DNA of 64,000 nt from Physella acuta (Eukaryota; Mollusca; Gastropoda; Physidae), in assembly GCF_028476545.1 (NCBI RefSeq), contig NW_026731891.1, forward strand, positions 436,501-500,500. Direction: 5' to 3'. Positions within the stretch are counted from its first letter, which is position 1, and the number at the start of each line of letters is the position of its first letter. Both the position numbers and the translations under genes were made by a program. The notes under the pieces were generated by a model. The model saw only the letters and a list, made by a program, of their open reading frames with translations, made no database searches and was not told the DNA's origin. Below are positions 59,901-64,000 of this stretch, one piece after another.

Positions 59901-62900
59901 CCCATGTGTCCAGTAGAGTCCTAACAAAACCCCATGTGTCCAGTAGAGTCCTAACAAAACTCCATGTGTCCAGTATAGTCCTAACAAAACCCCATGTGTC
60001 CAGTAGAGTCCTAACAAAACTCCATGTGTCCAGTAGAGTCCTAACAAAACCCCATGTGTCCAGTAGAGTCCTAACAAAACCCCATGTGTCCAGTAGAGTC
60101 CTAACAAAACCCCATGTGTCCAGTAGAGTCCTAACAAAACCCCATGTGTCCAGTAGAGTCCTAACAAAACTCCATGTGTCCAGTAGAGTCCTAACAAAAC
60201 CCCATGTGTCCAGTAGAGTCCTAACAAAACCCCATGTGTCCAGTTTTGTAATAATCCTTACAAGAAGGTGTGCTGCTATTCTGTGCTTGGTGGATACAAG
60301 CTGTATCATGACATTAAGATATTCTGTGCAGTGGATACAAGCTATATCATTATATAATAATTAGTTTTGATACTACAAGTAGAGGATAAATTTAACCTTT
60401 TCTTTCAGCCTCAACGTCATCCAGAAATGAAAGTGTCCTACGGTCCAAGTCAGTTGACAGACTAGGTACTGTGTCACATTATCTTCTTTACGGTCCAAGT
60501 CAGTTGACAGACTAGGTATTGTGTCACATTATCTTCTTTACGGTCCAAGTCAGTTGACAGACTAGGTATTGTGTCACATTATCTTCTTTACGGTCCAAGT
60601 CAGTTGACAGACTAGGTACTGTGTCACATTATCTTCTTTACGGTCCAAGTCAGTTGACAGACTAGGTACTGTGTCACATTATCTTCTTTACGGTCCAAGT
60701 CAGTTGACAGACTAGGTATTGTGTCACATTATCTTCTTTATGGTCCAAGTCAGTTGACAGACTAGGTACTGTGTCACATTATCTTCTTTACGGTCCAAGT
60801 CAGTTGACAGACTAGGTACTGTGTCACATTATCTTCTTTACGGTCCAAGTCAGTTGACAGACTAGGTACTGTGTCACATTATCTTCTTTACGGTCCAAGT
60901 CAGTTGACAGACTAGGTACTGTGTCACATTATCTTCTTACGGTCCAAGTCAGTTGACAGACTAGGTACTGTGTCACATTATCTTCTTTACAGTCCAAGTC
61001 AGTTGACAGACTAGGTACTGTGTCACATTATCTTCTTTATGGTCCAAGTCAGTTGACAGACTAGGTACTGTGTCACATTATCTTCTTTACGGTCCAAGTC
61101 AGTTGACAGACTAGGTACTGTGTCACATTATCTTCTTTACGGTCCAAGTCAGTTGACAGACTAGGTACTGTGTCACATTATCTTCTTTACGGTCCAAGTC
61201 AGTTGACAGACTAGGTACTGTGTCACATTATCTTCTTTACGGTCCAAGTCAGTTGACAGACTAGGTACTGTGTCACATTATCTTCTTACGGTCCAAGTCA
61301 GTTGACAGACTAGGTACTGTGTCACATTATCTTCTTTATGGTCCAAGTCAGTTGACAGACTAGGTACTGTGTCACATTATCTTCTTTATGGTCCAAGTCA
61401 GTTGACAGACTAGGTACTGTGTCACATTATCTTCTTAATGGTACAAGTCAGTTGACAGACTAGGTACTGTGTCACATTATCTTCTTAATGGTACAAGTCA
61501 GTTGACAGACTAGGTACTGTGTCACATTATCTTCTTTATGGTCCAAGTCAGTTGACAGACTAGGTACTGTGTCACATTATCTTCTTTAAGTAAGAGGCCT
61601 GTAGAACCCAGATTAAAGTAAACAAGCAGGAAGGGGGTGTGGGGGGGGGGGGGGTAAACAAACAGGGTAAGGGTGTTCAAGTTGGTAAACACACGGATGG
61701 GAGAGGTCAAGTTGGCAGAGTGACAGTCCTGAAGTTTGTAAATTATATTTTTTCTGATACCAGAAAGTGACAAGCTGTTTTTTACTGGTGGTAGCTTTCT
61801 TTCAGTGTAAACTAGTATTGTTGACAAAAATCATTGTATATCTGTGATGTTGACAATGATAACCACCCAAAAAAAATTATTTTTTTATACCAGAAAGTAA
61901 ATTTTTTTTTTTAATAATTAGAAAGTAAAAACTGGTTAAATAAATATATTTATTTTGTACCAGAAAGTGACAACAGGTTAAATAAATATTTTTTTTTATA
62001 CCAGAAAGTGACAACACGTTTGATTTGTCAAACATTAGACGCCAGGGCAGTAAATTGTCGTATGGCTCGAATGATTCAGCTGGTAGCGGTGGTAGTGCTG
62101 GACATACTAAGGTGATATGTTTATACATATCCTCTGTCTTTTGTTGTATCCTGTGTCTCTTTTTGTATCCTGCAGCTTATGTTGTATCTTGTACATAATT
62201 TTGTTTGCTGCATCTAATGTTCTATTCTGTTTAAAGTTGCATCTATAAATTTATCCTTAGTTAATTAACACATTGTTCTCATTCAAATAATTTTGGTTAA
62301 AGTATTTTGGTGTGTCCTGTGTCTGTTCTAATGAAAATATTTGATCAAAGTATTTTGTTTGAAACCTTTTAGAGCAGAGGAAGCAGAGTGAGTTCTGTGG
62401 TGGATCTGGCTGGGCTTAGTCTGTCAGCTTTAAACATCCATTTCCCCCAGGAGGTTTATAAAGGACACTGGTAAGTTGGTCAGTTCAGACATGTGTCGGT
62501 CAGTTCAGACATGATGTGTCAGTCAGTGTTGGTCAGTTCAGACATGATGTGTCAGTCAGTGTTGGTCAGTTCAGACATGTGTCGGTCAGCTCAGACATGA
62601 TGTGTCAGTCAGTGTTGGTCAGTTCAGACATGATGTGTCAGTCAGTGTCGGTCAGTTCAGACATGTGTCGGTCAGCTCAGACATGATGTGTCAGTCAGTG
62701 TTGGTCAGTTCAGACATGATGTGTCAGTCAGTTCAGACATGTGTCGGTCAGTTCAGATATGATGTGTCAGTCAGTGTCGGTCAGTTCAGACATAATATGT
62801 TGGTCAGTTCACATTCAATACGTCAGGTTAATAAAATGTCTGAGTATTGTTAACTTTTTATGAAGAAAAAAAACCACTTGAAATGTTTTATGATTAAATC

Positions 62901-63605
62901 ATGAATCAGTATTATGTTTTTACCATTTTGAATATGGAATATATAGAGGAATTGTAGTTATTGTGCTAAAAATCAAAAAGATTTGACCAATTTTGACATT
63001 TAATACCTATGTGAGCTGGGAAAACTTCTATGCAATCTTGCCTTGTGTCTGTTTGTTTTGAACTATCTCAAAAGCTGATAACTCAAATACTTTTTCTGTT
63101 TGGTGCAACAAAATTTCATATTTAAGTATCATCTCCTGTACATAGATTTCTTCATACTTTTTAGAAATTTCCGGTAAACTGAACAAGTACTTCACTCTAT
63201 TTCTGATTCCTCACTTTGAAATTTGATAATTTGATATCATATTCTTAATTAAAAGCTTAATAGAACTTTTTGTCTCTGTGTGTTCTTGAAGCAGATTTGT
63301 CACATACTTCTATAACCAGATGGCACTAGAAGAGCCCAACCCTAACCCAACCCTAACCCAACCCTAACCGGAATCTGTTTGCACTTGATAAAATTTTGAG
63401 GCAGTGTTTTAATTCAAGTGACCAATGTTTTAGGCTGTGTCGGGGCGGCACAAACAAGGTATTCATGTATGCTGCTGTAGGAGAAGGAATTGTCCTAACT
63501 CCAACTGAAGCCGAGCTGACAGAGCTCCACTCACAGCTTCAGGATCAAGTCTTGGACAACTTTTATCTGGCCACCCTCAAAATAAGAGCTTTATTCAAAG
63601 AACAG
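38829..63605 (+). CDS. Inturned (INTU), ciliogenesis and planar polarity effector; partial gene, 17 exons
   Basis: INTU is a CPLANE-complex protein (with FUZ, WDPCP, CPLANE1 and RSG1) that acts at the ciliary base; the INTU-FUZ pair is known as a RAB23 exchange factor built on Longin-type domains. Seventeen exons were placed by splice sites, compatible phases and recalled similarity to human INTU: about 2.3 kb coding, some 774 residues of a family near 940. Order: N-terminal DETQSGRLYYKN (human DSVQKNGELFYLE), TVDHVSIRV, PDZ (LIVQGVVEGSRSYKSG, GDMLICIND, QVKLTFE), Longin 1 (EDILYCFPHTEDQL, LRGLFVTL), LFARRQFTISGTCLFYKN, Longin 2 (YLMCSHL, LVEVGGCRTLA), a serine-rich linker, and FMYAAVGEGIVLTPTE near the C-terminus. 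The 5' end and last exon(s) are not in view. Introns are packed with minisatellites that often copy the splice sites. Confidence 0.93.
39091..39602 (+). CDS. INTU exon b (N-terminal region and PDZ start)
   Basis: 512 nt. Acceptor TTTTTATGAAACTAG, donor CACAGAG followed by GTAAGA. Reads GKSDSYSTVDHVSIRV, then a low-similarity region, then ICRKLFGLIIFEYS and RKLIVQGVVEGSRSYKSGRI, equivalent to human LVGIIHQ and RLVVHGLLPGGSAMKSGQV at the PDZ start. Ends one base into a glycine codon. Confidence 0.88.
39576..39825 (+). repeat. Degenerating 52-54-bp array copying the exon b donor
   Basis: TATAAATCTGGTAGAATTCA with CAGAGGTAAGA is the exon end and donor. It recurs at about 39629-39661 with the donor intact, then three more times with decayed donors (AAAGTTAAG, AAAATTAAG, CAAGTTAAG). 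Copy quality falls away from the exon. Confidence 0.92.
39826..41500. other. INTU intron b-c, left part
   Basis: Noncoding, AT-rich. Holds dispersed repeat family C copy 1 (about 40848-41205) and a C run at 40948-40963. Confidence 0.5.
40848..41205 (+). repeat. Dispersed repeat family C, copy 1
   Basis: GAGCAGACCCGCGGCGTATC ... GTTACCTCCCCTAAGTTT ... TAATAGCCGTCACTAA ... GATTGTAAACATT ... GTGGGGGTGGTAG ... ATATATATAGATTG. Aligns along its length with 43412-43765. No coding capacity; class unknown. Confidence 0.75.
41501..42876 (+). repeat. 86-bp tandem array, 16 nearly identical copies
   Basis: TACATGTTCTAACATATATA starts at 41501, 41587, 41673 and so on to 42791, exactly every 86 bp. I noticed one substitution (AAGTAACTT for AACTAACTT near 42153) in 1376 bp. 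Unit also contains CCCCCACCACTGTGATCAAA and TTATTTCTCTTCACTAAGA. It lies deep in an intron, not at a splice site, and has been homogenised or amplified recently. Confidence 0.97.
42877..43411. other. INTU intron b-c, middle part
   Basis: AT-rich, no element or gene recognised. Confidence 0.45.
43412..43765 (+). repeat. Dispersed repeat family C, copy 2
   Basis: Starts GAGCTGACCCGGGACGTAGC and ends GAGAATTATATATAAAGAT; same order of blocks as 40848-41205 and the same orientation. The two direct copies flank the 86-bp array. Confidence 0.75.
43911..43993 (+). CDS. INTU exon c (PDZ middle)
   Basis: 83 nt. Acceptor TTGTCATCTGTAG, donor CGTAAT followed by GTAAGT. With the G from exon b reads GDMLICINDEEVSWFNFTHI then LTSLHKRN, the equivalent of human [20 protein letters not shown]. 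Enters after one base, leaves in phase 0, fitting exon d. Confidence 0.88.
43988..44250 (+). repeat. Minisatellite copying the exon c donor
   Basis: Short units of GATGTAATGTAAGTCTTTA (19 bp) mixed with a longer form holding CACATTACCTATCAACTTTA. Each repeats the AATGTAAGTC exon/intron junction, and each also ends in a CTTTAG, an acceptor-like motif. About ten donor copies. Confidence 0.9.
44274..44490 (+). mobile_element. SINE, near full length, diverged
   Basis: Head GGGTGATGGTATAGTG, box-B-like GGAGTTTGAGTCCA, then GGGTGGCTGGGTATTATGCT, CAGGTCAACTCTACTTCACT and GCCCCTAAGCCTGCCAG. Aligns with the reverse of 50408-50627. Older than that copy; no clear target duplication. Confidence 0.75.
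44491..46104. other. INTU intron c-d
   Basis: AT-rich noncoding sequence. No repeats of note and no element recognised. Confidence 0.5.
46105..46293 (+). CDS. INTU exon d (PDZ end and linker)
   Basis: 189 nt, phase 0 to 0. Acceptor TTTCTTTTTGACAG, donor GAAAAG followed by GTAAAT. Reads QVKLTFESPKIVG, matching human MQVKLTFENAYDV at the PDZ end, and later HKCVLMYLTQIAKENETDE, equivalent to human HIIMYLTLQLDSETSKEE. Confidence 0.93.
46556..46668 (+). CDS. INTU exon e (Longin 1 start)
   Basis: 113 nt. Acceptor ACTTGTACTTTAG, donor AGTAAG followed by GTGAAC. Reads EDILYCFPHTEDQLSALRGL then FVTLSSALVDVVGQPAV; human has [20 protein letters not shown] then IFLTLCDMLENVTG. Leaves in phase 2. Confidence 0.95.
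46790..47165 (+). repeat. 31-bp minisatellite in the intron after exon e
   Basis: About 12 copies of a unit with ATAAAACTGGTGGGGTTCAG and TGAATGTGCTT, differing mainly by GTG/CTG. Begins about 120 bases after the donor. Confidence 0.95.
47215..48420 (+). repeat. 24-28-bp minisatellite upstream of exon f
   Basis: Some 48 copies of GTAGCTTTATGAGACAGGTA-type units, with GGT/TTGT/TTAT/GATGT spacers. Ends about 40 bases before the acceptor of exon f. Each unit holds ACAGGTAAAT, a donor-like word. Confidence 0.95.
48462..48551 (+). CDS. INTU exon f (Longin 1)
   Basis: 90 nt. Acceptor GTTTGTTCCAG, donor AGCAG followed by GTCGTC (weak). Phase 2 to 2. Reads STQMKLSNVSVNVAYRQCGP then DVLVCGMPESR; human has [20 protein letters not shown] then LPAEE. 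Confidence 0.92.
49225..49350 (+). mobile_element. SINE fragment, 3' body
   Basis: GAGGTCACAGAAACTGGTGA with ACTCTACTTCACCTGC and GCCCGCCAGGTCCCGATAGG match the SINE body; head absent. Confidence 0.65.
50408..50627 (-). mobile_element. Full-length tRNA-derived SINE with target duplication
   Basis: 220 bp, flanked by a 14-bp duplication TTGAAGTGCCCATA (50394-50407 and 50628-50641). The reverse complement starts GGAGTGGTCTAGCGGTCGAG (box A TGGTCTAGCGGT), continues with GTAAGTCTCGAGTTC and GGGTTCAAGTC (box B type), then the body GGCTGGGCATAGTGCTGACC and ends TCAAGTTTGAAAAGGGAACT before TTACTTTTATG. Pol III promoter parts are visible. It is the best copy of the family in the window. Confidence 0.93.
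51006..51083 (+). CDS. INTU exon g (Longin 1 end)
   Basis: 78 nt. Acceptor CTATTTTTGACAG, donor AAAGT followed by GTAAGA. Phase 2 to 2. Reads ISASALTAMLDSLHSLLVLL then FTDVK; human has [20 protein letters not shown]. Confidence 0.88.
51079..51460 (+). repeat. 48-bp array carrying the exon g donor and an acceptor in every unit
   Basis: Eight copies of a unit with TTTAAGTGTAAGATCTTTTA, CTTTCTGATATTTT and ATTTTTGTCTAG. Every unit has the GTGTAAGAT donor of exon g and a pyrimidine-rich TTTTATTTTTGTCTAG, so each could act as a 39-base mini-intron around a 9-base TATTTAAGT. The 131-codon frame across it is a repeat artefact in another frame. Confidence 0.95.
51612..52098 (+). repeat. 48-bp array copying the exon h acceptor, open in the exon frame
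   Basis: Ten copies of a unit with GCTAATGAATATTTCATATT, TGTATCTAGTGCTTTAGAG and ATTAATGTA / ATTGGTGTA. TTTGTATCTAG with TGCTTT is the acceptor and first six bases of exon h. Read in the exon h frame it stays open from about 51575, giving ALEINVANEYFIFVSS repeats directly before AFVECDRRW. Confidence 0.95.
52093..52249 (+). CDS. INTU exon h
   Basis: 157 nt; the first T completes the codon left by exon g, and it ends in phase 0. Acceptor ATATTTGTATCTAG, donor AACCAG followed by GTAAGA. Reads AFVECDRRWLDQLMAVMFVQ then SMGPYSSQTTLFSQ and FLHLSHENQ; human has [20 protein letters not shown] then RALQP. An alternative, longer exon that starts further up the array is possible. Confidence 0.9.
52250..52562. 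other. INTU intron h-i
   Basis: 313 bases, C/T-rich in the middle (CCCCCCCCTCCCCTCC near 52331). No element. Confidence 0.6.
52563..52619 (+). CDS. INTU exon i
   Basis: 57 nt, phase 0 to 0. Acceptor CACTATTTTTCCAG, donor TTTTTTG followed by GTAAGT. Reads LLCDEILNEFESMDFDDFL; human has [20 protein letters not shown]. Confidence 0.9.
52723..52785 (+). CDS. INTU exon j
   Basis: 63 nt, phase 0 to 0. Acceptor TTCCAATGTTTCAG, donor TACAAG followed by GTAACA. Reads DEKDLFARRQFTISGTCLFY K; human has [20 protein letters not shown]. A run of about 25 G begins 25 bases into the following intron (52809-52834). Confidence 0.95.
52786..54073. other. INTU intron j-k
   Basis: Holds the G run at 52809-52834 and dispersed repeat family A copy 2 (53316-53882). 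The rest is AT-rich. Confidence 0.6.
53316..53882 (+). repeat. Dispersed repeat family A, copy 2
   Basis: Aligns in the same orientation with 8030-8755, from CCCTATCGGGCACCCGACAA through TAGATCTAGAATATCTAGA and ACTCGGAAGATGACGTCATC to CCGGCGAAAATATTTTGCGG. Slightly shorter 3' end. Noncoding. Confidence 0.78.
54074..54280 (+). CDS. INTU exon k (Longin 2 start)
   Basis: 207 nt, phase 0 to 0. Acceptor TGTTTTGTTGAACCAG, donor GGCCTA followed by GTATGT. Reads NYLMCSHLCPGEQKNVNLFV then NLHGLLLVSRRHEVRVWHEM and SRSNTQLLLLGL; human has [20 protein letters not shown] then [20 protein letters not shown]. Confidence 0.95.
54281..54836. other. INTU intron k-l
   Basis: AT-rich, no repeats or element recognised. 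Confidence 0.55.
54837..54976 (+). CDS. INTU exon l (Longin 2)
   Basis: 140 nt. Acceptor CTTTTTCTCTAG, donor GATGT followed by GTAAGC. Enters in phase 0, leaves in phase 2. Reads GYIYLVALVEVGGCRTLAHA then TPLLLEQGRATLEQLETEGI and SSCCQD; human has [20 protein letters not shown]. Confidence 0.92.
54977..59555 (+). repeat. 4.6-kb, 28-bp minisatellite starting at the exon l donor
   Basis: About 163 units of GTAGCCACTGTCTCATTAGT with CCACTGGG. The first unit is the intron's own start, GTAAGCCACTGTC, so the array grew from the donor. Variants (CTTGGACTGGG, ATTGGACTGGG, AATCCACTG, CACTGAG) recur in blocks of roughly 16-18 units, for example near 55250, 55755 and 56205, showing higher-order duplication. 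Only about 20 bases separate the array from the next exon's acceptor. Confidence 0.97.
59579..59679 (+). CDS. INTU exon m (linker)
   Basis: 101 nt. Acceptor CTCTAACATCTTTAG, donor AAACAG followed by GTACAT. Phase 2 to 1. With exon l reads VLNSTADGILLASPEVLSSV then SPGRGRSSARGSQT. A second possible donor (CCCAG / GTAGGG at 59643) has the same phase, so use of either keeps the frame. Confidence 0.7.
59735..59818 (+). mobile_element. SINE fragment, 3' end
   Basis: GCTCACAGAAACAGGTGAAC with TCTATTTCACTTGCTCG and GACCATTGTCAAGTTTGAAA-AGGGAACTTTACTCAG match the SINE tail; head missing. The 30-bp array begins shortly after. Confidence 0.75.
59831..60245. repeat. 30-bp minisatellite
   Basis: About 14 copies of a unit with AACCCCATGTGTCCAGTAGA and GTCCTAACAA; C/T change (CCCCAT or CTCCAT) is the main variant. 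Not at an exon edge. Its length, a multiple of three, keeps long frames open on both strands, which are artefacts. Confidence 0.96.
60409..60465 (+). CDS. INTU exon n (serine-rich linker)
   Basis: 57 nt, phase 1 to 1. Acceptor TTTTCTTTCAG, donor GACTAG followed by GTACTG. Reads ASTSSRNESVLRSKSVDRL; the human linker likewise has serine-rich, phosphorylation-like sequence here. Confidence 0.8.
   Translation, partial: PQRHPEMKVSYGPSQLTD
60442..61588 (+). repeat. 50-bp array copying the exon n 3' end and donor
   Basis: About 23 copies of a unit with GGTCCAAGTCAGTTGACAGA, CTAGGTACTGTGTCACATTA and TCTTCTTTAC. Each holds the last 24 bases of exon n plus its GTACTG donor. Variants are few (C/T in GGTACT or GGTATT; CGG/TGG; GTCC/GTAC). 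Confidence 0.96.
61589..62004 (+). other. INTU intron n-o with repeated acceptor-like motif
   Basis: A TTTTTATACCAGAAAGTGACAA motif, which is the acceptor and start of exon o, occurs near 61755, 61888 and 61957 before the real one at 62005. A G run lies at 61640-61653. Otherwise AT-rich. Confidence 0.7.
62005..62111 (+). CDS. INTU exon o (serine/glycine-rich linker)
   Basis: 107 nt. Acceptor TTTTTTTTATACCAG, donor ACTAAG followed by GTGATA. Phase 1 to 0. Reads ESDNTFDLSNIRRQGSKLSY then GSNDSAGSGGSAGHTK; the human equivalent has CSSGGSDNGCEGGEDD. Confidence 0.8.
62112..62372. other. INTU intron o-p
   Basis: T-rich with repeated TGTATCCTGTGTC / TGTATCCTG words. No element. Confidence 0.55.
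62373..62470 (+). CDS. INTU exon p
   Basis: 98 nt. Acceptor TTTGAAACCTTTTAG, donor CACTG followed by GTAAGT. Phase 0 to 2. Reads SRGSRVSSVVDLAGLSLSAL then NIHFPQEVYKGHW; human has [20 protein letters not shown] at this place. Confidence 0.82.
62471..62815 (+). repeat. Minisatellite abutting the exon p donor
   Basis: Begins within the donor region (GTAAGTTGGTCAGTTCAGAC) and continues with GACATGATGTGTCAGTCAG and TGTTGGTCAGTTCAGACATG units of two lengths, alternating GTGTCGG and GTGTTGG. About twelve copies. Confidence 0.93.
62816..63433. other. INTU intron p-q with telomere-like tract
   Basis: AT-rich, except for an interstitial tract at 63334-63369 of alternating CCCTAA and CCCAA words. Confidence 0.6.
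63334..63369. repeat. Short interstitial telomere-like tract
   Basis: Three and a half copies of an 11-bp CCCTAACCCAA unit. Half of each unit is the animal telomere hexamer; the other half is a five-base variant. Far too short and impure to be a chromosome end. Confidence 0.8.
63434..63605 (+). CDS. INTU exon q (C-terminal Longin-type region)
   Basis: 172 nt. Acceptor CCAATGTTTTAG, donor GAACAG followed by GTACAG. Phase 2 to 0. Reads LCRGGTNKVFMYAAVGEGIV then LTPTEAELTELHSQLQDQVL and DNFYLATLKIRALFKEQ; human has [20 protein letters not shown] then [20 protein letters not shown]. The last exon(s), with the family's C-terminal FFGLTL-type end, lie beyond the window. Confidence 0.95.
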
Positions 63606-64000
63606 GTACAGTGTCACATAACCCGGATCTTAGGAAACAAAAATGACTTACAGCAACTGAACTCTGACAAATTACTTTACAACTACCCAGCTTCAAAAAA
63701 GTATCACAAATGCTAGTAAATAATGCTATTAAGTTTAATTTTCCCACAGACTTGTTATTGATGTGTTTCTATGTGTGGTTCATCTCAAGAGAATTGAAAG
63801 ATGAAGTTAAGACCTTAGCACGTTGACAGTGAGGATTAAGTGGGAGGGGCAGAATGGCTTTTAGGGGCCCTCAAATTTTCTCTTATCAACAAAAAATAGA
63901 AATAATTTTCCAATTGGTTTACTTTGGGGATTTTTTTTCCAATAAATGAATAGATGTTTAAATGTACAAAGCAAGGGTCACAAAAAATGGTGTGCAACCG
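63606..64000. other. Start of the INTU intron after exon q
   Basis: No further exon recognised before the window ends. Confidence 0.5.

Noticed and set aside
59811-60364. Three long overlapping frames (GLYWTHGVLL, TLLDTWGFVR and VLTKPHVSSR repeats)
   Set aside because: All are readings of one 30-bp minisatellite; no start context, no homology.
63334-63369. Chromosome end
   Set aside because: Only about 36 bases, mixed unit, inside a gene intron.

Overview
The window looks like animal nuclear DNA. It holds a GT-AG intron-split gene for the ciliogenesis protein Inturned (INTU), Ty3/Gypsy LTR retrotransposons, hAT and piggyBac-type DNA elements, a tRNA-derived SINE and large minisatellites. 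The repeat style (AGGCCTAG and CTAGATCTAGA simple repeats, snail-like Gypsy proteins) makes me guess a gastropod mollusc; that is inference, not proof.

Layout. 1-5.1 kb: a long C/A-rich satellite running off the left edge, a short unique stretch, a second minisatellite and one candidate minus-strand exon of a gene I cannot name. 5.1-14.6 kb: no host gene seen; a decayed hAT transposase, TIR elements, a LINE ORF1 fragment, G-run-rich MITEs and TGTGGT / CAAAAC low-complexity tracts. 14.6-20.9 kb: a young Gypsy element with identical 718-bp LTRs inserted in a TA microsatellite, followed by an older inverted solo LTR of the same family in the same TA tract. Its single 1199-codon frame carries two segments that look like captured host sequence. 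21-22.2 kb: a 163-bp tandem repeat holding a hAT MITE. 22.6-33.8 kb: two closely related Gypsy elements in opposite orientation, the second itself carrying a hAT MITE. 35.5-36.9 kb: a piggyBac-like nonautonomous element with TTAA ends.

38.8-64.0 kb: seventeen plus-strand exons of INTU, all phase-compatible, covering most of the protein from the N-terminal WLD-type motif through the PDZ domain to the C-terminal Longin-type region. The first and last exons lie outside the window or were not found.

The most unusual observation is that minisatellites in INTU are not scattered at random. At eight or nine exon edges the array overlaps or directly abuts the splice site, so that donors or acceptors, with pieces of exon, are copied from 2 to more than 20 times. 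In one case (exon 8) the whole acceptor array is open in the exon's own frame, so choosing an upstream acceptor would add 16-residue repeats to the protein. This points to splice-site-seeded tandem duplication as a recurring process in this genome.
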